The position numbers and the translations under genes were made by a program. A stretch of DNA of 5,107 nt from Betaproteobacteria bacterium (lineage in GTDB: Bacteria > Pseudomonadota > Gammaproteobacteria > Burkholderiales > Burkholderiaceae_E): the NCBI GenBank assembly GCA_016868095.1, contig VGHV01000206.1, positions 1 through 5,107 on the forward strand. Direction: 5' to 3'. Under the pieces are notes generated by a model. The model had not been told where the DNA came from and searched no databases. It saw nothing but the letters and a program-made list of their open reading frames with translations. This document shows, in pieces, positions 1 through 5,107 of the stretch (position 1 is its first letter; the number at the start of each line of letters is the position of its first letter).

Positions 1-1
1 A

Positions 2-595
2 GCCAACGATGCGCTTGCGCACAGCGCAACGAGTCACTTCACAGTCATTGACGATGAGGGCAACATGGTTGTCATGACAACAACGATTAACTTGAATTTT
101 GGCTCCCGCGTTAGTGCCGGAGGTTTTTTTATCAATAATGTGATGGGCAACTTCACAAGCAATCTGCAAGAAGCCCCCCTTTTTCCTGTCGAAGCGATAA
201 AAGCAAATAAGCGAGGCGGTGCTGCCAACAGCGTCGATGGCTATAAGCGCGCTTACACATCCATGGCGCCCTTGATCGTGTTTGACTCACAACATCAACC
301 GATTGCAGCATTTGGTGCTGCCGGGGGCGGTCCGATTGTCGATTTTCTCGCAAAGAGCTTAATTGGATTTCTAAAATCCAAGAAGAGTTCACAAGAGCTT
401 GTAGCCGAGGCAAACATAAGCGCCTCAACAGGAACCCCCGTTTTCGAAGCTGGGCGCTGGCCCAAGGACATACTGACGTCTCTCCAGCATCGAGGTCACA
501 AACTCAGAGAGACGCCACTCCTGAGCGGAAAAGTTATTGTTATAAAGTCCGATAAAACTTGGGCAGGTGCTGCGGATCCAAGGCGATTGCCTTGA
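2..595 (+). CDS. Gamma-glutamyltransferase-family protein, C-terminal (small subunit) part, 5' truncated by window edge
   Basis: This is the Ntn-hydrolase small subunit of a gamma-glutamyltranspeptidase (GGT)-family enzyme. The frame is open to the left edge, so the large-subunit part lies outside the window and the internal ATG at 65 is not a start. The catalytic Thr (autoprocessing site and nucleophile, E. coli Thr391) is codon 29-31 in the motif T-S-H-F-T-V-I-D. The second Thr (409) and Asn411 equivalents follow, in TTTIN (Asn codon 89-91). Next come FGS, a NNVMGNF block (125-154), KRAYTSMAP with a Thr-Ser pair where E. coli has Ser462-Ser463 (257-262), an AAGGGP oxyanion loop near 317-334, and the family's terminal GAADPRR. 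From the nucleophile to the stop is 188 residues, close to the 190 of E. coli GGT, so the 3' end is intact. Canonical family members act in the periplasm on glutathione and other gamma-glutamyl compounds. Two substrate-binding positions differ here: E. coli Gln430 is Val and Asp433 is Asn. Substrate preference may therefore not be gamma-glutamyl. The family call is secure; the exact activity is not. Confidence 0.9.
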   Translation, partial: ANDALAHSATSHFTVIDDEGNMVVMTTTINLNFGSRVSAGGFFINNVMGNFTSNLQEAPLFPVEAIKANKRGGAANSVDGYKRAYTSMAPLIVFDSQHQPIAAFGAAGGGPIVDFLAKSLIGFLKSKKSSQELVAEANISASTGTPVFEAGRWPKDILTSLQHRGHKLRETPLLSGKVIVIKSDKTWAGAADPRRLP

Positions 596-644
596 GCTTC
601 GTATTGGCGTCCCAAGTACCTCTGCCTTCCGATCAACTGAGAAC

Positions 645-884
645 CTACAGTCCAAGCGTTTTCTTCGCTTCGGCGAGGATTTTCATCGACTCGCCATGAT
701 TGCCTGCTTTGTGAGCCGCCTCACCATCGGTCCTCAACTTTTTGACCTTGGCCATGTCAGACTCGCTAAGCTTTGGACTCGAAGCAAGTTTTGCGTCGAT
801 GGCCTTCATCTCGCCAGGGCATCCGTGAGCGTAAGCAGCTCCGGTCAAACAACTCAGCAATAGGGAAATTGAAAACTTTTTCAT
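645..884 (-). CDS. Small exported protein of unknown function (79 aa, Sec signal peptide)
   Basis: The ATG at 884 begins a 79-residue protein with a clear Sec signal: Met-Lys-Lys, a hydrophobic core at residues 4-16, and a likely signal peptidase I site after Ala-Tyr-Ala (17-19). The predicted mature protein is 60 residues, starts His-Gly-Cys-Pro, is rich in Lys, Ala and Glu, and looks entirely helical (two amphipathic helices around residues 24-34 and 40-76, joined by SSPKLSESD). It should be periplasmic or secreted. It has one Cys after processing and several His (20, 58, 63), but no enzyme motif that I recognise. I recall similar small 'HGCPGEMK' proteins in betaproteobacteria annotated as hypothetical; this could not be checked. 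A weak GGAA lies 8 bases upstream of the ATG. The gene converges on the GGT gene with a 49-base gap, so the two are not co-transcribed. Cys12 within LLSC is a poor lipobox candidate and would give an unusually short signal. A real gene is likely given the signal peptide; its function is unknown. Confidence 0.75.
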   Translation of the reverse strand: MKKFSISLLLSCLTGAAYAHGCPGEMKAIDAKLASSPKLSESDMAKVKKLRTDGEAAHKAGNHGESMKILAEAKKTLGL

Positions 885-1060
885 GACAAAGTTCCAGTTA
901 GAAAGTAAACACCACTGAAGTCAGTAGTTTCGGAATCGTACGCCAATTCTCGGGAGCAAGTGAAAGACCCCCGAGGTTTTTGGGATTTCGAGCTAAGCGA
1001 CGCTTGCCAGCCCATTTGATACACACTGAGCCCGCAGCATCACCTCATGCTTGACTGAAG
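885..1060. other. Intergenic stretch without a gene; short dyad upstream of the small exported protein
   Basis: No open frame here looks like a protein and no RNA gene is evident. The stretch must carry the promoter of the minus-strand small gene that starts at 884, but I see no convincing -35/-10 pair. A short perfect dyad, ACTGA-AG-TCAGT, lies at 914-925, about 30 bases upstream of that start codon. It could be an operator half-pair or chance. Confidence 0.5.
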
Positions 1061-1309
1061 ATGATGACTAAGGACATTTACGAAAAGGCTAGTTTTAATT
1101 ACTGGATCTATCCGAGGCATTGGCGCGGAAGCTGCAGTGCTAGCAGCACAGGCGGGGTGGGTTGTTGCCGTGAATAATCAGACCCGAGCCGATGCAGCGC
1201 ATAGGCTCAGCGCATGAAGTATCACGTGCAATCGTATGGCTGCTGAGTGATGGGGCAAGTGATTGCACCGGCAGCGTGCTCGACGTGACCGGTGACCGGT
1301 GGCCGCTAG
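1061..1309 (+). pseudogene. Decayed short-chain dehydrogenase/reductase (SDR) gene: N- and C-terminal remnants only
   Basis: Two SDR fragments lie side by side in different frames. Fragment 1 (codons 1092-1199) reads VLITGSIRGIG, the TGxxxGIG nucleotide-binding motif of classical SDRs, then a helix ending AAQAGWVVAVNN (the beta-2 region) and TRADAA. Fragment 2 (from 1189) reads P-M-Q-R-I-G, then SAHEVSRAIVWLLSDGAS and TGSVLDVTG, the usual C-terminal tail of the same family. The roughly 165-170 residues between them, including the NNAG motif and the YxxxK catalytic pair, are absent. That figure is estimated from a normal length near 250. The likely original start is the ATG pair at 1061/1064 (MTKDIYEKA); joining it to VLITG needs one base removed near 1091, so there is a frameshift as well. 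The 3' stop is lost through a 7-bp tandem duplication (see that entry). No functional oxidoreductase can be made. The plus-strand frame running on from 1192 into the next gene is only readthrough of this remnant. Family assignment is firm; the order of the lesions is inferred. Confidence 0.85.
1287..1300 (+). repeat. 7-bp tandem duplication GACCGGT x2 that removes the SDR stop codon
   Basis: GACCGGT occurs at 1287-1293 and again immediately at 1294-1300. With one copy removed, the frame reads GTG ACC GGT GGC CGC TAG, that is Val-Thr-Gly-Gly-Arg-stop, which is the classic SDR carboxyl end. With both copies the frame shifts, the TAG at 1307-1309 is skipped and the frame reads on. The repeat is directly visible; that one copy is the ancestral state is inferred from the restored family ending. 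Confidence 0.85.
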
Positions 1310-1417
1310 TCCATAATGTCGCACCCTCAATTCGCGAAGTAACTGCGGATGAAGATTATTCAAAACGATGTCACTTAAGCCTTACTCCGATCCTGAGTCT
1401 TACTTCGATCTCTCAAC
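1310..1417. other. Intergenic leader of the spermidine-synthase-like gene
   Basis: After the SDR remnant this stretch of just over 100 bases carries no convincing gene. An in-frame TGA at 1394-1396 closes the frame of the downstream gene, which limits how far upstream that gene can start. The promoter of the next gene is expected here or inside the pseudogene, but I see no clear sigma-70 hexamers. TTCGCGAA at 1331-1338 is a short palindrome, probably chance. Confidence 0.4.
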
Positions 1418-1422
1418 AGGAG
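1418..1422 (+). promoter_or_regulatory. Strong Shine-Dalgarno site that sets a TTG start
   Basis: AGGAG is followed by 7 bases and then TTG at 1430-1432. No ATG or GTG lies in frame between the upstream stop at 1394 and this TTG. The next in-frame Met is residue 81, well past the first membrane segments. The site therefore decides the start. Confidence 0.85.
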
Positions 1423-1429
1423 CGCCGTC

Positions 1430-3472
1430 TTGGTCCATGCCTTAGTTATTTTTATCTCTGCCTTTTTAATTTTTTTGGTACAACCTTTAATCGCCAAGCA
1501 AATCTTGCCCTGGTTCGGTGGATCAGCGGCAGTATGGACAACTTGCCTGCTCTTTTTCCAGAGCGCACTTCTTGCAGGTTACGCTTATGCCCACGCGCTC
1601 ACACACTTCTTACCCTTAAAGCGACAGGTACAGATACACAGCATCCTGCTGCTCTGTGCGCTTGTATTCATGCCCATTATTGTTGCTGACGCCTGGCGAC
1701 CAGGTGGATCGGAAGATCCGATTCTGCAAATTGTCTTGCTCTTAATTGCAACGATCGGCTTACCTTATTTCTTGCTATCAACCACGACCCCCTTAGTTGG
1801 CGCCTGGTACTGGAAGCGGTTTCAATCAGCGGCGCCCTATAGGCTTTTTGCACTATCAAACGCTGCATCGCTACTTGCTCTCGTTGGATTTCCGTTTTTC
1901 ATTGAACCAAACTTTGGAAATCGAGAAACAGCCTGGATCTGGTCAGCCCTGTTTACGATGTTTGCAATCTTATGCGGCTTGATGGCGTGGCAGACCTGGT
2001 TTGCGGTCAAGGCGAAGTCCGCCGATGAGACCAGACACAGTTTAGATACAAGTGCGTTGGAAGCGTCGTCATCCGACGCAGTGACCCAAGGCAAAGGCGG
2101 CTGGATTTCGTGGATGGGCTATTCTGCGATGGGATCCGCCGTATTGCTCGGTGTCAGCAGTCACCTTACCCAGAACATTTCATCTGCACCGCTTTTGTGG
2201 GTGCTCCCACTAGCGCTTTATCTCCTCACCTTCATCATCAGCTTTGACCATCCACGTTGGTACAGACGGTCGATCTTCTTTCCTCTGGGCGCTATTGCAC
2301 TTCCTGCTATGGCCTGGCTGGCTGACTCCCTTGATCTAGCGCTTGCCGCTCCCGTTTACTCGTTTGGACTTTTTGTGATTTGCATGGTGTTTCATGGCGA
2401 ACTCTATCGATTGCGACCAGAGCCCCAACGTCTAACGCAGTTTTACCTGGCGATGTCGGCGGGTGGGGCTGTCGGGTCTCTGCTTATGGCGGTGGTCGCA
2501 CCGATGCTAATGGATGGATACTACGAATTCCATATCGTACTGATTATTGCCTCAATGCTAGGGCTCACGTTGATTCGAGCGTCTGCCAACAGGCTAGCGT
2601 TGGTATTGAGCGCTACGGTCCTCGCATCCGTCGTTGGCTTAACCTGGCGATTTGTAGACCATTACAACGAGGGTGTTCGGATGATGGCTCGCGATTTTTA
2701 TGGTGTTGTGCGAACCAGAGACCGAGAGGCGGGCGGCGAGACATTCAGAAACCTCATTCATGGCTCGATCGCTCACGGCGGGCAGTTACAGAGGGACAAT
2801 CTTCAAATGACGCCATCGAGTTACTTTGGACCCGATTCTGGCTACGGTCGAACCTTCGCAAGCCTACCGTCCGGCCCTAAGCGAATTGGTGTTATAGGCC
2901 TTGGAGCGGGAGCCTTGGCAGTCTACGCTAACGCCAACGACCAGTGGGTCTTCTATGAGATTTCTCCGGCAGTAGTTCAAGCAGCGAAAACCGAGTTTAG
3001 TTTTTTAAAGGAGATGAAGGCACCTTACGAATTGGTTATTGGTGATGGACGCTTGGCACTAGAACGAGAAGCACCGAGGCAGTTTGACATTATCGCAATG
3101 GATGCCTTTGCAGGTGATTCGATCCCCACCCATTTCTTGACGAAGGAGGCCATGGCACTTTATGTGAAGCACCTTAAGCCAGATGGGGTGATTGTTTTTC
3201 AAGCCACCAATCGATTTGTCAATCCAATGCCAGTGATTAAGCAACTAGCTGATCATTTCGGGTTCCATGCCATGCTCGTTTCGGACTCTCCCGATTTTGA
3301 CGCTGGCCCTCAATATTGGCTATCGTCCACGGACCAAGTGATTGTGACTCGCAACAAAGCACTGCTTGAGCATGAGCGGCTCCGCGAAGTGATCCAAAGT
3401 ATCGAACCAATTCCTGGGCTTAAGCTTTTTACCGATGACTACATTAATCTACTAAAAATTCTTAAGCATTAA
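1430..3472 (+). CDS. Polytopic membrane protein fused to a spermidine-synthase-like domain (fused MFS/spermidine synthase type)
   Basis: This 680-residue protein has two parts. Residues 1-405 hold about 12-13 hydrophobic segments (roughly 3-21, 36-57, 68-86, 97-118, 139-158, 167-190, 228-245, 253-272, 281-297, 304-322, 337-358, 367-383, 388-405), with a polar Ser/Lys-rich linker at about 191-225. The early block QPLIAKQILPWFGGSAAVW (18-36) is a hallmark of this family. Residues 410-680 form a Rossmann-type aminopropyltransferase/methyltransferase-like domain: DFYGVVRTR (422-430), HGSIAHGGQ (444-452), YFGPDSGYG (465-473), the nucleotide loop IGVIGLGAGALA (486-497), acidic YEIS (509-512), IGDGRLAL (537-544), and MDAFAGDSIPTHFLT (557-571) where true SpeE enzymes carry the catalytic DxxDP-type motif. 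The domain probably binds an AdoMet-like ligand at the inner membrane. Polyamine synthesis is not shown, and no speD-like neighbour is visible. The TTG start is supported by AGGAG. It stands alone, downstream of an SDR pseudogene and convergent with the minus-strand hydrolase. The family call is strong; reaction and transport role are unknown. Confidence 0.88.
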   Translation: MVHALVIFISAFLIFLVQPLIAKQILPWFGGSAAVWTTCLLFFQSALLAGYAYAHALTHFLPLKRQVQIHSILLLCALVFMPIIVADAWRPGGSEDPILQIVLLLIATIGLPYFLLSTTTPLVGAWYWKRFQSAAPYRLFALSNAASLLALVGFPFFIEPNFGNRETAWIWSALFTMFAILCGLMAWQTWFAVKAKSADETRHSLDTSALEASSSDAVTQGKGGWISWMGYSAMGSAVLLGVSSHLTQNISSAPLLWVLPLALYLLTFIISFDHPRWYRRSIFFPLGAIALPAMAWLADSLDLALAAPVYSFGLFVICMVFHGELYRLRPEPQRLTQFYLAMSAGGAVGSLLMAVVAPMLMDGYYEFHIVLIIASMLGLTLIRASANRLALVLSATVLASVVGLTWRFVDHYNEGVRMMARDFYGVVRTRDREAGGETFRNLIHGSIAHGGQLQRDNLQMTPSSYFGPDSGYGRTFASLPSGPKRIGVIGLGAGALAVYANANDQWVFYEISPAVVQAAKTEFSFLKEMKAPYELVIGDGRLALEREAPRQFDIIAMDAFAGDSIPTHFLTKEAMALYVKHLKPDGVIVFQATNRFVNPMPVIKQLADHFGFHAMLVSDSPDFDAGPQYWLSSTDQVIVTRNKALLEHERLREVIQSIEPIPGLKLFTDDYINLLKILKH

Positions 3473-3506
3473 GTCTTGAATAACAATGAAGTGTTCTCAA
3501 ATGCTT
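3464..3506. terminator. Possible weak bidirectional stem-loop between convergent genes
   Basis: AAGCAT (3464-3469) and ATGCTT (3501-3506) are complementary. Inside them TTGA/TCAA (3476-3479 and 3497-3500) and AACA/TGTT (3482-3485 and 3492-3495) can pair around a 6-base loop, with a small bulge. The structure spans both stop codons of the convergent pair, where a shared terminator would be expected. It is AT-rich, imperfect and lacks a clear T-tract on either strand, so it may be chance. Confidence 0.2.
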
Positions 3507-4333
3507 GCCGCTACATTAGGCGATAGCCCAGGCTTCGAGACGCGGTTCGCTCTGAGATGCTGCTTTATCGCAGAGATGCAATCTGCGCTTGAATCAGTCA
3601 TGAGCCAATGACTAGCCGAAGGAAATTCAACCAAACTCGCTTTAGGAATGCGAGAGGCAATCATGCGCCCGTTTTCTGGGGGGATGAGCGCATCCTGACT
3701 ACCATGAAGTACAAGCGTTGACACACTGATTTTCGGCAGTTGAGGAAACACGGACCAGTAAATCAATCCATAGAGCTGAGCATGGTAATCACGCGCTCCC
3801 GGAGCATTAGCGAGTCGTACCAAAGCATCTTCCTCGAAGAGGCTGTCTGTCGTACGCGGCCCATAGGTATGAGGCCTCATTTGCCTGAGACTATCCTCCG
3901 CAGACATGTGAGCCTTGTTAAAAAGTAAACGCAGTACGGGCCCGGCCGCCAGAATCGCCCAGGGCGATCCGGGGTGCGTACCGATTAGAGTGAGACTGCG
4001 CAGTCTTGCCGGATAATCGACTGCAAATTGCTGCGCGATCATCCCGCCCATCGAAAAACCTATCACGTGAGCCGATGCTTCACCAGCGGCATCGAGCACC
4101 GCGGCAACATCGCCTGCCATCACAGGAACTCGGTGAACAAGGGCTGCGCCCGCTCGAGTCTGCCCACAGCCTCGATTATCAAGAAGAATGACTCGATAGC
4201 TTCGCGCAAGATGAGGAGCAATTCGAAACCACATGGCCGAGCTGCAGCCTAGCCCCATGATTAAAACGACAGGTTCACCTGCGCCGAGCGAGTTCCAATA
4301 AATGTTTGCGTTCTTATGGTCAACAAATGCCAT
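3497..4333 (-). CDS. Alpha/beta hydrolase (278 aa), downstream partner of a PhaC-like gene
   Basis: This is a single-domain alpha/beta-hydrolase-fold enzyme, probably cytoplasmic since no signal peptide is seen. Numbered from the ATG at 4333, it shows the oxyanion strand VVLIMGLG (22-29), LLDNRGCGQT (50-59), the nucleophile elbow GFSMGG with Ser94, the acid in HGSQDALIP (Asp214) and the base in SASHWLM (His242), so the triad is complete. I chose the ATG at 4333 over the upstream TTG at 4369. The ATG gives the usual short lead-in (MAFVDHKNANIYWN) before the first strand and lies 7 bases after the upstream stop, fitting translational coupling, whereas the TTG would overlap that gene by 29 bases and has no ribosome site. 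Many esterases, lactonases and related hydrolases share this layout. The pairing with a PhaC-family gene, and stretches such as AQQFAVDYPAR and LIPPENGRMIASRIP that recall the intracellular PHA depolymerase PhaZ, make PHA or hydroxyacyl-ester hydrolysis an attractive but unproven role. Fold is certain; substrate is unknown. Confidence 0.88.
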   Translation of the reverse strand: MAFVDHKNANIYWNSLGAGEPVVLIMGLGCSSAMWFRIAPHLARSYRVILLDNRGCGQTRAGAALVHRVPVMAGDVAAVLDAAGEASAHVIGFSMGGMIAQQFAVDYPARLRSLTLIGTHPGSPWAILAAGPVLRLLFNKAHMSAEDSLRQMRPHTYGPRTTDSLFEEDALVRLANAPGARDYHAQLYGLIYWSVFPQLPKISVSTLVLHGSQDALIPPENGRMIASRIPKASLVEFPSASHWLMTDSSADCISAIKQHLRANRVSKPGLSPNVAASI

Positions 4334-4340
4334 GCAGTGT

Positions 4341-5107
4341 TCAGCTTCGTTCAGCGAGCCAGGCCTCAAGTGCTGGCCACATGCGCATTTGCGCGCCTCT
4401 GCCTGCGACTAAGCCGACATGACCGCCTTTGATCATCACTTCTTCGCGATCGCTACTACTGACCCGTTGCACCAGATCGCGGGACGAGGCGTAGGGGGTA
4501 ATGTGATCGTCTTGAGCAAGCAAATGAAGCATGGGTACCCGAATGGCCGCTAAATCGGCGCTGTGGTCACCGATTTTCCAGTGGCCGTTGATAAGACAGT
4601 TATCGCGCAGGAAATCATTGACCATCTGTCGAAAAACACCACCGGGAAAGGGAATGTTGTCGGTCTCCCATTTACCCATTCGCAAATTGCTGCGAACAAT
4701 CGCTTCTTGATCGGCTTGATTCAAGAGATTAGCTGCACCTGCAACTTTGCCAAAGGGTCTAAGGGCTCGTAATGCATTTTGTACCCATTCAGCCGGCACA
4801 TTGTCATGCTCCGCTAATAGCGCCTCCTCGTCAAACTCAGGTCCCATCCATGTTTTGAGTGATTCCAGGCCATCGCTGTTAACGGGTGTTGCCATACATA
4901 CGAGGTTTTTAAGGGGGCCAGGGCCTGCTCTGCCTCGCATCGCCGCGTCGATCGCAGCCCAAAGTACGGCAAGTAAGCCGCCCACGCAATAGCCGATGAT
5001 CGAAAGCTGAGACTCCCCACTATGGCTTAGCACTTTGTTCACACAAGCCGGTAATCGATCGAGCACGTGATCTTCAAGGCTAAGGTTTCGGTGCTCTTTT
5101 CGTGGTC
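4341..5107 (-). CDS. Poly(3-hydroxyalkanoate) synthase-family protein (class III PhaC-like), N-terminus beyond window edge
   Basis: The frame is open to the right edge, giving 254 visible C-terminal residues. The GTG at 5066 is internal, because family-like sequence (RNLSLEDHV) continues upstream of it. The lipase-like box GYCVGG carries Cys rather than Ser as nucleophile (codon 4986-4988), which is diagnostic for the PhaC family. The remaining triad is Asp in LLAQDDHITP and His in GGHVGLVAGR. Between them are the family's landmarks: NLVCMATPVN, WMGPEFDEEALL, NVPAEWVQ, SNLRMGKWETDN, GVFRQMVNDFLRDNCLI, and a WPALEAWLAER end. The spacing and the W-P-x-x-x-x-W-L tail resemble class III PhaC subunits, about 350 residues long, which work with PhaE in Allochromatium-type systems. 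No phaE is visible; it could lie upstream, outside the window. PhaC polymerises hydroxyacyl-CoA on cytoplasmic granules. Some homologues of this family are uncharacterised alpha/beta hydrolases rather than proven synthases, so I give no symbol. The hydrolase 7 bases downstream is presumably co-transcribed. Confidence 0.85.
   Translation of the reverse strand, partial: PRKEHRNLSLEDHVLDRLPACVNKVLSHSGESQLSIIGYCVGGLLAVLWAAIDAAMRGRAGPGPLKNLVCMATPVNSDGLESLKTWMGPEFDEEALLAEHDNVPAEWVQNALRALRPFGKVAGAANLLNQADQEAIVRSNLRMGKWETDNIPFPGGVFRQMVNDFLRDNCLINGHWKIGDHSADLAAIRVPMLHLLAQDDHITPYASSRDLVQRVSSSDREEVMIKGGHVGLVAGRGAQMRMWPALEAWLAERS

Noticed and set aside
153..655. Minus-strand open frames (153-428 and 425-655) opposite the GGT gene
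   Set aside because: Composition is shadow-like and there are no motifs; the plus strand carries a well-supported GGT small subunit across the same bases.
846..857. Lipoprotein lipobox at Cys12 (LLSC) in the small exported protein
   Set aside because: Leu at the -2 position and an 11-residue signal are atypical; the signal peptidase I site after Ala-Tyr-Ala is much better.
567..863. A 98-codon plus-strand open frame opposite the small exported protein
   Set aside because: It lies antisense to a gene with a clear signal peptide and shows no recognisable protein motif.
971..992. C-run/G-run segment (acccccgaggtttttggga) as a Rho-independent terminator
   Set aside because: The possible stem is only three or four pairs with a large loop, there is no T-tract after it, and no gene ends just upstream.
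1192..1689. A 165-codon plus-strand open frame beginning at the ATG in the SDR tail
   Set aside because: Its first 30-odd residues are SDR C-terminal remnant. The rest is out-of-frame readthrough across the intergenic leader and the start of the membrane protein gene, made possible by loss of the SDR stop.
2380..2880. A 166-codon open frame inside the membrane protein gene
   Set aside because: Its composition, rich in Arg, Cys and Trp, is typical of an out-of-frame shadow, and it is fully contained in a strongly supported gene.
4334..4369. TTG at 4369 as the start of the alpha/beta hydrolase
   Set aside because: It would overlap the upstream gene by 29 bases, has no ribosome binding site and adds 12 residues that are not family-like. 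The ATG at 4333 fits better.
4341..5066. GTG at 5066 as a true start of the PhaC-like gene
   Set aside because: The frame stays open to the window edge, and the upstream residues match the expected lead-in to the GYCVGG region of the family. A start here would also remove most of the N-terminal half.

Overview
This window looks like ordinary chromosomal DNA from a Gram-negative proteobacterium of roughly 50% GC. The evidence is dense protein coding on both strands, short intergenic gaps, a Sec-exported small protein, a PHA-synthase-family gene and alternative TTG starts. A betaproteobacterium (Burkholderiales-like) is my best guess. It rests on remembered resemblance of the small 'HGCPGEMK' protein and of the fused membrane/spermidine-synthase protein to betaproteobacterial proteins, and I could not verify it. 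I see no tRNA, rRNA, CRISPR array, insertion sequence or phage gene.

Layout. The left edge (1-595, +) is the catalytic small-subunit part of a gamma-glutamyltransferase-family protein whose 5' part lies outside the window. A small exported protein of unknown function (645-884, -) converges on it. About 175 bases without a gene follow. Positions 1061-1309 (+) hold the wreck of a short-chain dehydrogenase/reductase (SDR) gene: its Rossmann N-terminus and its C-terminal tail are present in different frames, the middle is missing, and a 7-bp tandem duplication has knocked out the natural stop codon. Next is a 680-residue membrane protein with a C-terminal spermidine-synthase-like domain (1430-3472, +), starting at TTG behind a strong AGGAG site. 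The right third, on the minus strand and converging on it, is a two-gene unit: a PHA-synthase-family (class III PhaC-like) alpha/beta hydrolase running off the right edge (4341-5107) and, 7 bases downstream, a second alpha/beta hydrolase (3497-4333).

How the genes relate. Only the last two are clearly arranged as an operon. A PhaC-like enzyme next to a small alpha/beta hydrolase suggests polyhydroxyalkanoate or hydroxyacyl-ester metabolism, but the second enzyme's substrate cannot be read from sequence. The other genes look independent. I find no convincing new multi-gene system. The points most worth a second look are the natural GGT active-site variant (Asn and Val where the E. coli enzyme has Asp433 and Gln430), the readable decay history of the SDR pseudogene, and the spermidine-synthase-like domain that lacks the canonical aminopropyltransferase Asp motif.
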